Below, in pieces: positions 1-7,130 of a stretch of 18,511 nucleotides of DNA. Under the pieces are notes generated by a model that was not told the DNA's origin, searched no databases, and worked only from the letters and a program-made list of their open reading frames with translations. Each line of letters opens with the position of its first letter. Position 1 is the first letter of the stretch. Origin of the DNA: Alcanivorax sp. Its GTDB lineage: Bacteria > Pseudomonadota > Gammaproteobacteria > Pseudomonadales > Alcanivoracaceae. Both the position numbers and the translations under genes were made by a program. The DNA lies in assembly GCA_007135015.1 (NCBI GenBank), contig SLJS01000089.1, forward strand, positions 1 through 18,511. Direction: 5' to 3'.

Positions 1-14
1 CGTCAGAGCAGTCC

Positions 15-50
15 GCAAGGTTTTTACGACACCCTCATCAAGGGAGAGGG
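15..50. repeat. Intergenic repeat remnant at left edge
   Basis: Bases 21-36 (TTTTTACGACACCCTC) match the outer end of the palindromic element seen at 11887-12018. Bases 32-50 overlap this and resemble the CCCTCTCCC-type hairpin of 13310-13430 in reverse. No gene is seen in the first 99 bases, and the rest of any element lies outside the window. Confidence 0.4.
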
Positions 51-99
51 CTTTTGCAGCAACCTCCAGTGACAAGCGCTCTCGCAGCCCGAAGCCCAA

Positions 100-1587
100 T
101 CAAAGATTCTCCTCGGCGAATTCCGCCAGTACCGACCGGGGTACGCCCTCCAGGTGCACCGAGCCGCCGTGGACAAAACTCTTGAAGCGCTCGGTCATGT
201 AGGTCAGTCCGGAGCTGGTGGGCGTGAGGTAGGGTGTGTCGATCTGTGCCAGGTTGCCCAGGCAGATGACCTTGCTGCCCTCGCCCGCGCGGGTGATGAT
301 CGCCTTCATCTGGTGTGGCGTCAGGTTCTGGCTCTCGTCGATGAGAATGATCGAGCGCTGAAAGCTTCGGCCGCGGATGTAATTGAGCGCCTTGAACTGG
401 ATGCACGCCCGCTCGCGCACGTAATTGATGCTGCCCGCAGGGTTCTCGTCTTCCAGATGCAGGGCCTCGATATTGTCATTGATCGCGCCCAGCCACGGGT
501 CCATCTTCTCTTCCTCGGAGCCGGGGAGAAAGCCGTGCTCCTCGGCCAGCGGCGGTGTGGACCGGGTGGCGATGATCTTGTTGTAGCTGCGCTGCTCAAT
601 GGTCATTTCGATGGCCGCCGCCAGCGCCAGGATGGTCTTGCCGGAGCCGGCCGCCCCGGTCAGGGTCACCAGGTGGATATCCGGATCCAGCAGCAGATCC
701 AGTGCCACCGCCTGCTGGAGATTCATGGGCCTGAGGCCCCAGGCCTCGCGCCCGAGCAGTGACTCCCGGTGCAGGTGAAGCAGCGTGATCCGGCTGCCGT
801 CCACCTCCAGGATCCTTCCCACGAAATCCCGCTCATCCACGATATACTGGTTCGGATAGACTTCCTCGCCGAGCAGGTGCTCCTCGAGCAGATTGCGGTC
901 CAGGCGGTGCAGGGTTTCCGGCCCCTCGCGCCAGGTCTCCACTTCACTGACCTGCTCCCAGAAGGACCCGGCAACCGGAAAATAACCCCTGGCCAGCTGG
1001 CTGACGTCCGAGACCAGCTGGTCGTTCTGGTAATCCTCCGACTCGATGCCGCAGGCCCGTGCCTTGAGCCGCATGTTGATGTCCTTGGTCACCAGCACAT
1101 AGCGCCGGCCGGGATCGCGGCTCTTGAGCGCAACGATGTCGTTGATGATGCGATTGTCATTGAGATGCTCGGGCAGCACCGACGAGGACTTGTCATGGCG
1201 CGGCATCATCACCGACAACCGGCCGCAGGGGCCCGGCTCCGGGCGGGGAATGGCCACGCCCTCTTCCACCTCCACCGGCGAGGAAGAACCCAGTACCGAA
1301 TCGATCAGGCGGATCGCCGCGCGACAGTCTGCGGCGGTACTCGATTTGCCCGACTTCAGGCTGTCGAGTTCCTCGAGCACGGTCATGGGAATCACCACCC
1401 GGTGCTCCTCGAAACTCAGTAGCGAATTCGGATCATGAACCAGCACATTGGTGTCGAGCACATAAACCTTTTCCGCGTCCGCGGCATCACTGCCGTCGCG
1501 GCCGGAAGGCTCGCGGGAGCCGGAGGGCGAAGGGCTTCGGGAAGCAGGGGAATCTACGGGGTGTACCGTTGCCGCGCGCTTGTCCAT
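100..1587 (-). CDS. PIN domain-PhoH ATPase (PhoH2/YlaK-like)
   Basis: A 495-residue protein with an N-terminal PIN nuclease domain and a C-terminal PhoH NTPase domain, the PhoH2 architecture. Some characterised PhoH2 proteins are ATP-dependent RNA helicase/RNases; here that is inferred from family. The PIN region (about 40-200) begins VYVLDTNVLVHDP with acidic residue D45 and has a later acidic site in TKDINMRLK (D169). The PhoH part has Walker A GAAGSGKT at 311-318 and Walker B IILIDESQ at 413-420. The first ~38 residues are Ser/Pro/Asp-rich and probably disordered. The frame also allows a GTG start three codons earlier (1596), but ATG at 1587 is preferred because AGGTG lies six bases before it. 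The gene is monocistronic as seen and divergent from the methyltransferase-like gene. It is a paralogue of the second PhoH protein at 15093-16073, which lacks the PIN domain. Confidence 0.93.
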   Translation of the reverse strand: MDKRAATVHPVDSPASRSPSPSGSREPSGRDGSDAADAEKVYVLDTNVLVHDPNSLLSFEEHRVVIPMTVLEELDSLKSGKSSTAADCRAAIRLIDSVLGSSSPVEVEEGVAIPRPEPGPCGRLSVMMPRHDKSSSVLPEHLNDNRIINDIVALKSRDPGRRYVLVTKDINMRLKARACGIESEDYQNDQLVSDVSQLARGYFPVAGSFWEQVSEVETWREGPETLHRLDRNLLEEHLLGEEVYPNQYIVDERDFVGRILEVDGSRITLLHLHRESLLGREAWGLRPMNLQQAVALDLLLDPDIHLVTLTGAAGSGKTILALAAAIEMTIEQRSYNKIIATRSTPPLAEEHGFLPGSEEEKMDPWLGAINDNIEALHLEDENPAGSINYVRERACIQFKALNYIRGRSFQRSIILIDESQNLTPHQMKAIITRAGEGSKVICLGNLAQIDTPYLTPTSSGLTYMTERFKSFVHGGSVHLEGVPRSVLAEFAEENL

Positions 1588-1702
1588 GCAAAACACCTGC
1601 AGTTAACAAGTTTGTCTGACCGGCGGCAGCTGTTACGGAAGTGACGCGAACACCTGCCGCCGTACCCGGTATTGCGTGTCCGGCGGTGGAGCCTGGTTGC
1701 AC

Positions 1703-1714
1703 TGATCGCGATCA
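1703..1714. promoter_or_regulatory. 12-bp perfect palindrome, possible operator
   Basis: TGATCGCGATCA is a perfect palindrome in the leader of the PIN-PhoH gene, just downstream of its candidate promoter on the minus strand. It is followed by a small CCCGC/GCGGG hairpin at 1717-1730. An operator role is only a guess; no regulator is recognised. Confidence 0.25.
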
Positions 1715-1738
1715 CTCCCGCACTGGCGGGATGCTTCT

Positions 1739-1767
1739 AACATAACTGCAATTTTGGGTTGAAACAA
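1739..1767 (-). promoter_or_regulatory. Candidate sigma-70 promoter of the PIN-PhoH gene
   Basis: On the minus strand, TTGTTT (1767-1762) is followed after 17 bases by TATGTT (1744-1739), in the only AT-rich stretch of this spacer. It would give a leader of about 145 bases. The match is moderate. Confidence 0.35.
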
Positions 1768-1783
1768 CAAGCGGGAGGTTGCA

Positions 1784-1877
1784 GCGGTCGGCGGTCGGGT
1801 TTGAAAGTGCGCGATGCGCACCCCGCGGAAAACCGGCCTCTGACCGCCGGACGCTCCAGGGTCTTTCACGAGACCCT
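1784..1877. repeat. Cluster of short intergenic repeat remnants
   Basis: The spacer of about 350 bases between the two divergent genes holds no small ORF that I can support. It contains two tandem 7-mers GCGGTCG (1784-1797), a GTGCGC-GAT-GCGCAC hairpin (1807-1821) and a 7-bp hairpin AGGGTCT/AGACCCT with loop TTCACG (1858-1877). Each resembles repeats elsewhere in the window. Confidence 0.45.
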
Positions 1878-1879
1878 CC

Positions 1880-1908
1880 TTGGGAATGGATCGGAGCTGC
1901 CATAGAAT
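1880..1908 (+). promoter_or_regulatory. Sigma-70 promoter of the methyltransferase-like gene
   Basis: TTGGGA (1880-1885), a 17-base spacer and TAGAAT (1903-1908) give a good sigma-70 match with a leader of roughly 25 bases before the ATG at 1938. The -35 directly follows the 1858-1877 hairpin. Confidence 0.6.
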
Positions 1909-1937
1909 GGGCGGCCAACCACCATGAGGAGCCGCCC

Positions 1938-2408
1938 ATGAACGACGAGCATCCGGACGCCCCCCGGGTGGCCATGCCGCCTCCGCTGATTCATCTGGGC
2001 GCCATCGCGCTCGGCTACGGCCTGGACCGGTTCTTCGGCTGGCGCTTTCCCGTCGGCCCCGAACTCGCCATGCTTGCGGTGGTGCTGCTCATGCCGGGCA
2101 TCCTGCTGGTTCTCTGGACGATCCTGGTGCTGCGCCAGCACCAGACCACGGTGCTCCCCCACCGTGCGGCATCCAGCCTTGTCACCAGGGGACCCTTCCG
2201 GCTCAGCCGCAACCCCATTTACCTGGGCTTCGTGCTGCTCCACCTTGCCTGCGGGCTGAGCCTGGGCAGCCCGGGCATCCTGCTGATGCTGTTTCCCGTG
2301 TTCTATGTGATGAACGCGCATGTCATCGCCGAGGAGGAAGCCTTCCACCACCGGAAGTTCGGCGAGCAATGGGAGGCCTATTCCCGAAGCGTGCGCCGGT
2401 GGGTTTGA
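1938..2408 (+). CDS. Isoprenylcysteine carboxyl methyltransferase-like integral membrane protein
   Basis: A 156-residue integral membrane protein of the ICMT/PEMT-like family (prokaryotic 'isoprenylcysteine carboxylmethyltransferase family' proteins). These are presumed SAM-dependent methyltransferases of a lipid or small hydrophobic substrate; the bacterial substrate is generally unknown. About four hydrophobic helices are visible (roughly 16-34, 40-64, 95-110, 112-128). The family signature is present: LVTRGPFRLSRNPIYLG before the third helix, and the C-terminal EEEAFHHRKFGEQWEAY, where Glu and His residues help bind the cofactor in relatives. The frame is open further upstream, but ATG at 1938 is preferred because GAGGAG lies six bases ahead of it and the promoter sits at 1880-1908. 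It stands alone, with no functional link to its neighbours. Confidence 0.88.
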   Translation: MNDEHPDAPRVAMPPPLIHLGAIALGYGLDRFFGWRFPVGPELAMLAVVLLMPGILLVLWTILVLRQHQTTVLPHRAASSLVTRGPFRLSRNPIYLGFVLLHLACGLSLGSPGILLMLFPVFYVMNAHVIAEEEAFHHRKFGEQWEAYSRSVRRWV

Positions 2409-2445
2409 GGCGCGCGCGACCTGGAAAAAGGTCTGCGGCCTCGCA

Positions 2446-2514
2446 GGAGCGCTGCTTGCAGCGCGAACTTTCCAGAGCGGCTGGTGGGAGGTTCGCGCTG
2501 CAAAGCAGCGCTCC
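2446..2514. repeat. REP-like inverted repeat
   Basis: Arms at 2446-2468 and 2491-2514 are reverse complements apart from one extra A in the right arm. Each arm contains its own GCGCTG-CTTG-CAGCGC palindrome. The arm sequence GGAGCGCTGCTTGCAGCGCG is shared with the element at 6962-7110. It lies just after the end of the methyltransferase-like gene. Confidence 0.75.
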
Positions 2515-2577
2515 CACGAGTGAAGGGGACCCTTCTTTCTGGCGGACACCCGAACCAGGGAAAGGAAGCCTGTCCTG

Positions 2578-2598
2578 CTGACCACCGACTACTGACCG
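2578..2598. repeat. Three degenerate 7-bp tandem units
   Basis: CTGACCA, CCGACTA and CTGACCG lie head to tail. They read as the complement of the GCGGTCG-type units at 1784-1797 and 3705-3732. A separate GCGCGGC-AAG-GCCGCGC hairpin follows at 2622-2638. Confidence 0.4.
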
Positions 2599-2651
2599 CC
2601 GGCCACCTGGTCCTCGCCCCTGCGCGGCAAGGCCGCGCCCATGCCTCCTGG

Positions 2652-2666
2652 TGGTGCATTGCACCA
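2652..2666. promoter_or_regulatory. 15-bp palindrome upstream of sigma-54 promoter
   Basis: TGGTGCATTGCACCA is a perfect 7+1+7 palindrome about 100 bases upstream of the -24 element at 2754, a normal distance for a sigma-54 enhancer. Its half-sites (TGCACC/GGTGCA) are those of NtrC, but their order is the reverse of the classical NtrC site, so the binding protein is uncertain. Confidence 0.4.
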
Positions 2667-2752
2667 GAACAACCCATCCCGCCTGCCCTGTTTCCCCGCT
2701 CCCGTCGAACAGAACCCCTCTATCTCGTTGATTCTTATCCCTTTCCCGTTAC

Positions 2753-2768
2753 TGGCACGGTCCCTGCT
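2753..2768 (+). promoter_or_regulatory. Sigma-54 (-24/-12) promoter of the TorF-family gene
   Basis: TGGCACGGTCCCTGCT matches the sigma-54 consensus TGGCACG-N4-TTGCW at all but one conserved base. The invariant GG (2754-2755) and GC (2766-2767) are separated by exactly ten bases. Transcription would start near 2779, giving a leader of about 60 bases. It implies control by an enhancer-binding activator, plausibly nitrogen status. Confidence 0.7.
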
Positions 2769-2837
2769 TTACAGGGGTGAGCCGCCGGCGACTTCTGTCG
2801 CGGGTGTCATGCAAACGGACCAATGAGGATCAACTCA

Positions 2838-3572
2838 ATGAACAACCGCAACCTTTTCAGAAAGTCCCTGCTGGGCACTGCCGTAGCCGCCATCATGGCT
2901 CCCCTTTCCGCAACCGCGGAGCCCATCTCCTTCGCCGGCGGCGAGATCACCGGCAGTGCGGAAGCGGCCACCTACTACCTCTGGCGCGGCTCCAATGAAT
3001 CCAACGGCGCCGGCGCGATCTCCGGCTCCCTGGACTACGGACACGACAGCGGCCTGTACACCGGCGCCTGGGTGAGCTCCGCCACCGAAGAGCTGGAAAT
3101 GAACTTCTACGGCGGCTTTGCCGGCGAGGCGGGCGGTTTCTCCTACGATCTCGGTGCGGTCCAGTACCGCTTTACCCGTGGCGGGCTGAGCCGGGGCGAA
3201 CTGGACGAGGACGGCGAGGTCGAAGATCAGCTCGACCGGGCCCGCAAGGGCGCCGACTTCCAGGAATTCTATGTCCTGCTCGGCTATGGCGGTTTCGGCA
3301 TCGAGGGCTGGTTCGGCTTCGGCGAGTTCGGCGCCTCCGACGAGGACGTCGAGGACAATTACTACGCCGTGACCTATGACCACGGCCCCTTCGGCATTGC
3401 CGTCGGGCACGCGGACTTCGACATGGATGAGATGGACTATACCCACCTGGATCTCAGCTACGAGATCTATGACGGGCTGACGTTCACCTACACCAAGATC
3501 GTGGACGAGGAAACCGAGGGACTGCGCGACACCACCCCGGCCCTCCATGTGGCCTACAGCTTCGCATTCTGA
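2838..3572 (+). CDS. TorF-family putative porin (TIGR02001/Gcw_chp-like)
   Basis: A 244-residue exported protein of the TorF/Gcw_chp family (TIGR02001), presumed outer-membrane beta-barrel proteins of poorly known cargo. Residues 1-27 form a signal peptide with predicted cleavage at SATA-EP. The early motif GSAEAATYYLWRG and the alternating aromatic strands (for example GFSYDLGAVQYRF, LTFTYTKIV) are typical. The C-terminus HVAYSFAF ends in Phe, the usual barrel-assembly signal. ATG at 2838 is preferred over the in-frame ATG at 2823 because GAGGA at 2825-2829 sits correctly before it and the signal peptide starts cleanly. The protein is very acidic (several DE-rich loops). The sigma-54 promoter upstream fits family members that, as I recall, often lie beside glnK-amtB, but no such genes are in this window. 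Confidence 0.88.
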   Translation: MNNRNLFRKSLLGTAVAAIMAPLSATAEPISFAGGEITGSAEAATYYLWRGSNESNGAGAISGSLDYGHDSGLYTGAWVSSATEELEMNFYGGFAGEAGGFSYDLGAVQYRFTRGGLSRGELDEDGEVEDQLDRARKGADFQEFYVLLGYGGFGIEGWFGFGEFGASDEDVEDNYYAVTYDHGPFGIAVGHADFDMDEMDYTHLDLSYEIYDGLTFTYTKIVDEETEGLRDTTPALHVAYSFAF

Positions 3573-3602
3573 AGCAGCAGGCACTGAAACAAGGCAAGCT
3601 TC

Positions 3603-3618
3603 GGGGCCTTCGGGCCCC
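3603..3618 (+). terminator. Probable terminator after the TorF-family gene
   Basis: GGGGCC-TTCG-GGCCCC is a perfect 6-bp GC stem with a stable TTCG tetraloop, 30 bases after the stop codon. The tail (ACCCCTTT) has only a short T run, so termination may be partial. Confidence 0.6.
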
Positions 3619-3625
3619 ACCCCTT

Positions 3626-3691
3626 TCGACCCCGCGGGACACTCTCCCTGGTCCTGGCTGTTTCAAGCAAGCAGCAGTCCCGCGGGGTCGA
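3626..3691. repeat. Perfect 15-bp inverted repeat between convergent genes
   Basis: TCGACCCCGCGGGAC (3626-3640) and its exact reverse complement (3677-3691) flank a 36-base spacer. It lies between the convergent TorF-family and PstS-like genes. It could stop transcripts in both directions or be a mobile-repeat footprint; no T tract supports a standard terminator. Confidence 0.6.
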
Positions 3692-3704
3692 TCCATTTCG
3701 GAAA

Positions 3705-3732
3705 GCGGTCGGCAATCGGCTGTCCGCGGTCG
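3705..3732. repeat. Four degenerate 7-bp tandem units
   Basis: GCGGTCG, GCAATCG, GCTGTCC and GCGGTCG follow one another without gaps, the same unit as the pair at 1784-1797. The remainder of the spacer up to 3819 shows nothing else. Confidence 0.45.
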
Positions 3733-3819
3733 GTGCCCCGATCCGTACGCGGCTGCTTCTCTTGCAAGCCCTGCTCCAGAAGCGGACCGACCCGCCTCAG
3801 GCGATCATGCCGGAAAAGC

Positions 3820-4236
3820 TCAGTCCACGCGGAACAGGATCTTCAGGCCGCTGCCCTGGTCCACCTCACCGGCGGGAAGGTAACCCAGCGCGCCCCGACT
3901 GGCCGCACGCGACTTCATGTCGCGGATACTGGCCGCTTCCCGCGGTGGCTGGCCGCCGCCGGTGAACACCTGCCGCGCCCAGTGCGAGCGCATCTGGTCC
4001 AGGCTCCGGCCGGCGACTTCCTGATAGAACCGCTCCCGGAGGGGGTGCCCGCTCGGCAGATCAAACAGCTGTACCCGGTGGCCGTCCAGGCTGCGGTTCT
4101 CACCCAGGAAGTACTGGCGAACCTCCGCCTGCGACAGCGAACCAACCCTCGAATCCTGCGAAGTCACCACCACCAGTTCCGCACCGGCCAGCAGGGGCAG
4201 CGACAGCAGAAGCATGGCTATTGTTTTTCTGAACAT
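3820..4236 (-). CDS. Small PstS-like periplasmic binding-domain protein
   Basis: A 138-residue exported protein resembling the short 'phosphate ABC transporter substrate-binding' family, single-domain relatives of PstS. Residues 1-19 are a signal peptide (MFRKTIAMLLLSLPLLAGA). Visible family features are the strand LVVVTSQDS, the helix SQAEVRQYFLGENRSL, the stretch VQLFDLPSGHPLRERFYQ and, near the end, a Gly-Tyr-Leu segment (ASRGALGYLP). No permease or ATPase genes are near, so a role in phosphate uptake is not shown; the ligand is unknown. ATG at 4236 has GAGGG upstream and starts the signal peptide, whereas longer versions of this frame would run back into the porin gene. It follows the porin's stop codon by 25 bases, so the two are probably co-transcribed. 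A functional partnership with the porin is inference. Confidence 0.8.
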   Translation of the reverse strand: MFRKTIAMLLLSLPLLAGAELVVVTSQDSRVGSLSQAEVRQYFLGENRSLDGHRVQLFDLPSGHPLRERFYQEVAGRSLDQMRSHWARQVFTGGGQPPREAASIRDMKSRAASRGALGYLPAGEVDQGSGLKILFRVD

Positions 4237-4261
4237 GATCAATATCCCTCTGAAGTCGCGC

Positions 4262-5542
4262 CTAGAAAACCACATCGACGGCCACACGGAAGACCATGGG
4301 GTCGCTGGTGTCCGGAACGGCGTCCGGGGTGTCGCCCATCGCGGGGTTCGCCTGCGAGTCACTGAACTGCCCGCCGCCGTCGCCGAAGTGCCCGTAACGG
4401 GAGGCCTCGGCCTTGAGCGCAATGCCGGGCGCCAGATCGTAGCGCACGCCCAGGGTGATGTTTTCCTGCTTGACCGCGATCGTGTCGTACAGGGCACAGG
4501 CAGTGGGATCCGAGCCATCACAGGCTTCATCACGACCACGATGATCCGTCCTCGCCCAGGTCAGATGGGGCATCAGCCGTCCGAAACGGTAGCCGCCCAT
4601 CACGTACATGCCGTAGCGGTCCGGGAACCAGCCGGTGTCCGAATTGATGCTCAGCAGATTGCGTTCGGCCATCAGCACCAGGCTGCCGTCGTCATACTGG
4701 ATGCCGCCGCTGGAGAAGTAGGCATGGTGGCCATCCAGTGTATTGCCACTGGCATCGAATGGATTGTTTGGGTCCGCCGGATTCGGAAATTCAACGCCGC
4801 TGAAGTCCTGATCAATAAAGGAATTGGTATACCCCAGCCAGGTGCTCCAGTTGCCCCAGCGGGAACGCAAGTTGATGCCGTGCTGGTTGCGCACTTCGAA
4901 GGTGGGCAGACCCGCGCCATCCACGTCCATGGCGCCCACCAGCACATTGACATCATGGGAGACCGGGCCCGTGTGCAGGCGCCAGGTCAGGTCCATACCT
5001 TCCATGGTATCCAGGGCCGCCACGTCATAGACTTCGCCGGGCAGCTTGATCCAGGGATAGGCATAGCCCACCTGGGTGTACTGGGAATGCATGTAGAAGG
5101 GCAGCACAATGCGGCCGGCCCGGGCGGTCACCGAGGGGCTCAGCTCGTAGCTGAAGTAGGCCCACTGGGTTTCCACCTCAAAATCCTGGTCCGCGCGGCT
5201 GAGAAACTGCACCACGGCCCGGGCCTCGTCGTTGATCCGGGCATCCAGCTGCACCCCGGCGCGGGTATGGCGGTTGTACTCCCAGGTGGTATCGATCCCG
5301 GAAAAGTCCAGCGGCCGGCCTTCTTCGTTTTCCACCGTGTTGGTCCGGTCCGCCCCGAAGGTCAGGAAGCCGTTGATGTCCAGCCGGTCCTCGGTGTGTC
5401 ACTCACGTTCGAGCTCACCCAGGCGGGACTCGGCGGCCTGAAGGCGTTCTTCGAGTTCCCGCGAGACGTCTTCATCGGCCCAGGAATGGGCCGGAAACAC
5501 CGCCATGGCGGCGGCCAGCAATGGCACCATGGAATATCGCAT
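4262..5542 (-). pseudogene. Outer-membrane porin with in-frame TGA at codon 48
   Basis: Read through, this frame encodes a 426-codon outer-membrane porin of a family without a recognised symbol. It starts at ATG 5542 (GGGGAG ten bases upstream), with a signal peptide cleaved near AHSWA-DED. A short acidic coiled-coil segment (ELEERLQAAESRLGELERE) follows, then a TGA at 5401-5399. After the TGA the same frame continues without shift (HTEDRLDINGFLTFG) into a complete barrel domain with alternating aromatic strands and a C-terminal Phe (VFRVAVDVVF). The linker-plus-barrel layout is that of coiled-coil-anchored trimeric porins. The downstream part has only a GTG (5335) as early restart, and that product would lack a signal peptide. 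The interruption could be a recent nonsense mutation (for example from CGA or TGG), a sequencing error, or a leaky stop. The barrel otherwise looks intact, so decay, if real, is very recent. Operon with the PstS-like gene. Confidence 0.75.
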
Positions 5543-5673
5543 GACGAGCTTTCTCCCCGTTTTTCGCATGACCCCGGGCCATGCCTGTTGTTGTCGGTCG
5601 GAGCCTTGAGGCCCTTTGGTGAGTCGCTGCCGTGCCGGTTCTCCCCGGGTATCTCCGCACAAGGCCTCGAAAA

Positions 5674-5702
5674 AGAGTACTGGTTCACAAAAGTAGTAGC
5701 AA
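5674..5702 (-). promoter_or_regulatory. Candidate promoter of the porin operon
   Basis: In the AT-rich stretch 5660-5740, minus-strand TTGCTA (5702-5697) is followed after 17 bases by TACTCT (5679-5674). The -10 is weak, but no better candidate is seen, and the strand and position suit the porin start at 5542 (leader about 125 bases). Confidence 0.3.
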
Positions 5703-5820
5703 TACGCTATCAGTAAAAATGATTAAAGGTGCCATGAGGGCGCATGGCCCGGGCTTCGCCAGGGAAGAGGCGGAAGAGGGGTCACTCTGGAATGCCCGGC
5801 TTACAGGGCGCCTTCGGCTT

Positions 5821-6807
5821 TTACTCCCGGCCGGAGTCCAGCTCGAAGTAGACCACCAGGGCGTCATGGTCGGAAACCGCCTCGCCGGTGCCCCGGGCGC
5901 CGTACAGCACCCGGTAGCGCCCGGCGTTGCCGCGGCTGGCTGCCGCCCGGGTGACCCGCTCCGCCAGCGAGGCGGGGATCAGGACATGGTCGATGGCCTG
6001 GCGCTGGCAGCGGAAGATGTAGGAGAAGCGCTCGTCCTCGTCGGGCACATGCCGCCAGGCGGTATGCCAGGGTGCCACGTCGAGCTTCTTCAGCGGCTTG
6101 CTGAACAGGCCGGCATCCCGGGCACTGTTGAGATCCCCCGCCACCACGGGGGTGCCGCCTCGGGCCTTGTAGTCTTCCAGCCAGGCGCGCAGGGTGCGGG
6201 CCTGGGCGCGGCGCTTGCCGTCCACCCACTCCACCCGGTCCTCGTCACGCAGACCGTGGCCGCTGCGCATGTGCACCACCACCAGGGTCATCTCCAGCGG
6301 TGCGCTGATACGAGCCTTCAGGGGCGGCCGGTCATGCAGCGGGTCTCCGGTCCACTGGTGCCCGGTGAGGATCTGTCGCACCGCTTCCACTTCTACCGGG
6401 GCCCGCGCCAGCAGGCCCACATTGATGCCGGAGTCATCATGGCCCGGCTTCAGCCAGGCCCGGTATTCCGGACCACCCCGGGCGGCAATCTCCCGAGCCA
6501 GTTCTTCCAGGCGTGCCAGCGTCTCGACTTCCTGCACCGCCAGTAGATGAGGCGCATGGAGCACTTCCCGGATCCATTCGGCCAGCACCGGAATCCGTGC
6601 ATCATGATCCTCGGCCGTCAGGTCCGAGTCGTCACGGCTGTCTTCCATCAGGTCCCAGAGATTGAAAGTGGCCAGGGTGAACTCATCGGCGGCGGGCGCG
6701 GGAACCGGGCGGACTTCCTCGACCACCTGCGGGCAGGCCTGACCGGAAAACGGCAGGGCCAGCAGGGCCAGAAAAAGGGGAAACCGCAGTCTTTCCATGA
6801 CCGCCAT
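5821..6807 (-). CDS. Secreted endonuclease/exonuclease/phosphatase-fold protein
   Basis: A 328-residue exported protein of the EEP (DNase I-like) superfamily, metal-dependent phosphodiesterases of nucleic acids, phospholipids or sugar phosphates. Residues 1-24 form a signal peptide (cleavage near SGQA-C; the lipobox is poor). The full catalytic set is visible: N49 in TFNLWD, E93 in VQEVE, H179 in VVVHMRSGHG, D225/N227 in GDLNS, D273/H274 in AIDHVLIP, and D313/H314 in SDHDALV. This supports an active enzyme; the substrate (extracellular DNA for phosphate, or another phosphodiester) cannot be read from sequence. ATG at 6807 is preferred because AGGTG lies about seven bases before it; ATG 6798 and 6822 are alternatives. 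It lies downstream of the FecR-domain gene but is separated from it by a large palindromic repeat, so it is probably transcribed separately. Confidence 0.88.
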   Translation of the reverse strand: MAVMERLRFPLFLALLALPFSGQACPQVVEEVRPVPAPAADEFTLATFNLWDLMEDSRDDSDLTAEDHDARIPVLAEWIREVLHAPHLLAVQEVETLARLEELAREIAARGGPEYRAWLKPGHDDSGINVGLLARAPVEVEAVRQILTGHQWTGDPLHDRPPLKARISAPLEMTLVVVHMRSGHGLRDEDRVEWVDGKRRAQARTLRAWLEDYKARGGTPVVAGDLNSARDAGLFSKPLKKLDVAPWHTAWRHVPDEDERFSYIFRCQRQAIDHVLIPASLAERVTRAAASRGNAGRYRVLYGARGTGEAVSDHDALVVYFELDSGRE

Positions 6808-6932
6808 GACCGGCCACCTCATTAGCCGTGAATCGGGAAAGGGTATTGTGTACCAGGCGGGCAAGCGATGGCGAGCAGACGGCCCCTGACCCGTGCGGGT
6901 TCTCCGGGGCTGTCCATGACCCGCGGGCCGTG

Positions 6933-6951
6933 GGGTGCGCGGTGCGCACCC
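6933..6951. repeat. GGGTGCGC hairpin repeat
   Basis: GGGTGCGC-GGT-GCGCACCC forms an 8-bp stem with a 3-base loop. Similar hairpins occur at 1807-1821 and inside the 11887-12018 element (CGCACCCCGGGGTGCG). The 6808-6932 stretch before it shows no gene. Confidence 0.5.
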
Positions 6952-6961
6952 TACCCAATGC

Positions 6962-7110
6962 GGGTGTCGCAAAGGCTCTTCCGGCACCTGTAGGAGCGCT
7001 GTTTGCAGCGCGAAAACCCCGGATTCCGGCATGGTGCTGGCTTCTTCGCGCTGCAAGCAGCGCTCCTACAGGTGCCGGAAGATGCAGGTGCCAGAAGACC
7101 CTTTTACGAG
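6962..7110. mobile_element. MITE/REP-like palindromic element, copy A
   Basis: The arms at 6978-7014 and 7045-7081 are 37 bases each and match as inverted repeats at 36 positions, around a 30-base centre. Outer ends are GGGTGTCGCAAAGG (6962-6975) and the decayed CCCTTTTACGAGA. The centre and outer ends match copy B at 11887-12018 in opposite orientation. The right side carries a small tandem duplication of a CAGGTGCC(G/A)GAAGA unit. There is no ORF, so any movement would depend on an enzyme encoded elsewhere. It may also act as a transcript end for the FecR-domain gene. Confidence 0.65.
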
Positions 7111-7130
7111 AGCTTCTCCGGACAGAAGGA

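Noticed and set aside
2622..2638. Hairpin GCGCGGC-AAG-GCCGCGC as a terminator
   Set aside because: No T tract follows and it lies over 200 bases from the nearest stop codon; more likely a repeat remnant.
5360..5410. Selenocysteine reading of the porin TGA
   Set aside because: No convincing SECIS hairpin follows the TGA and porins are not a selenoprotein family. Mutation, error or leaky stop is more likely.
4214..5716. A 500-codon open frame on the + strand opposite the porin and PstS-like genes
   Set aside because: It is an antisense shadow produced by high GC codon use; it lacks a recognisable domain, and the minus-strand frame has signal peptides and barrel features.
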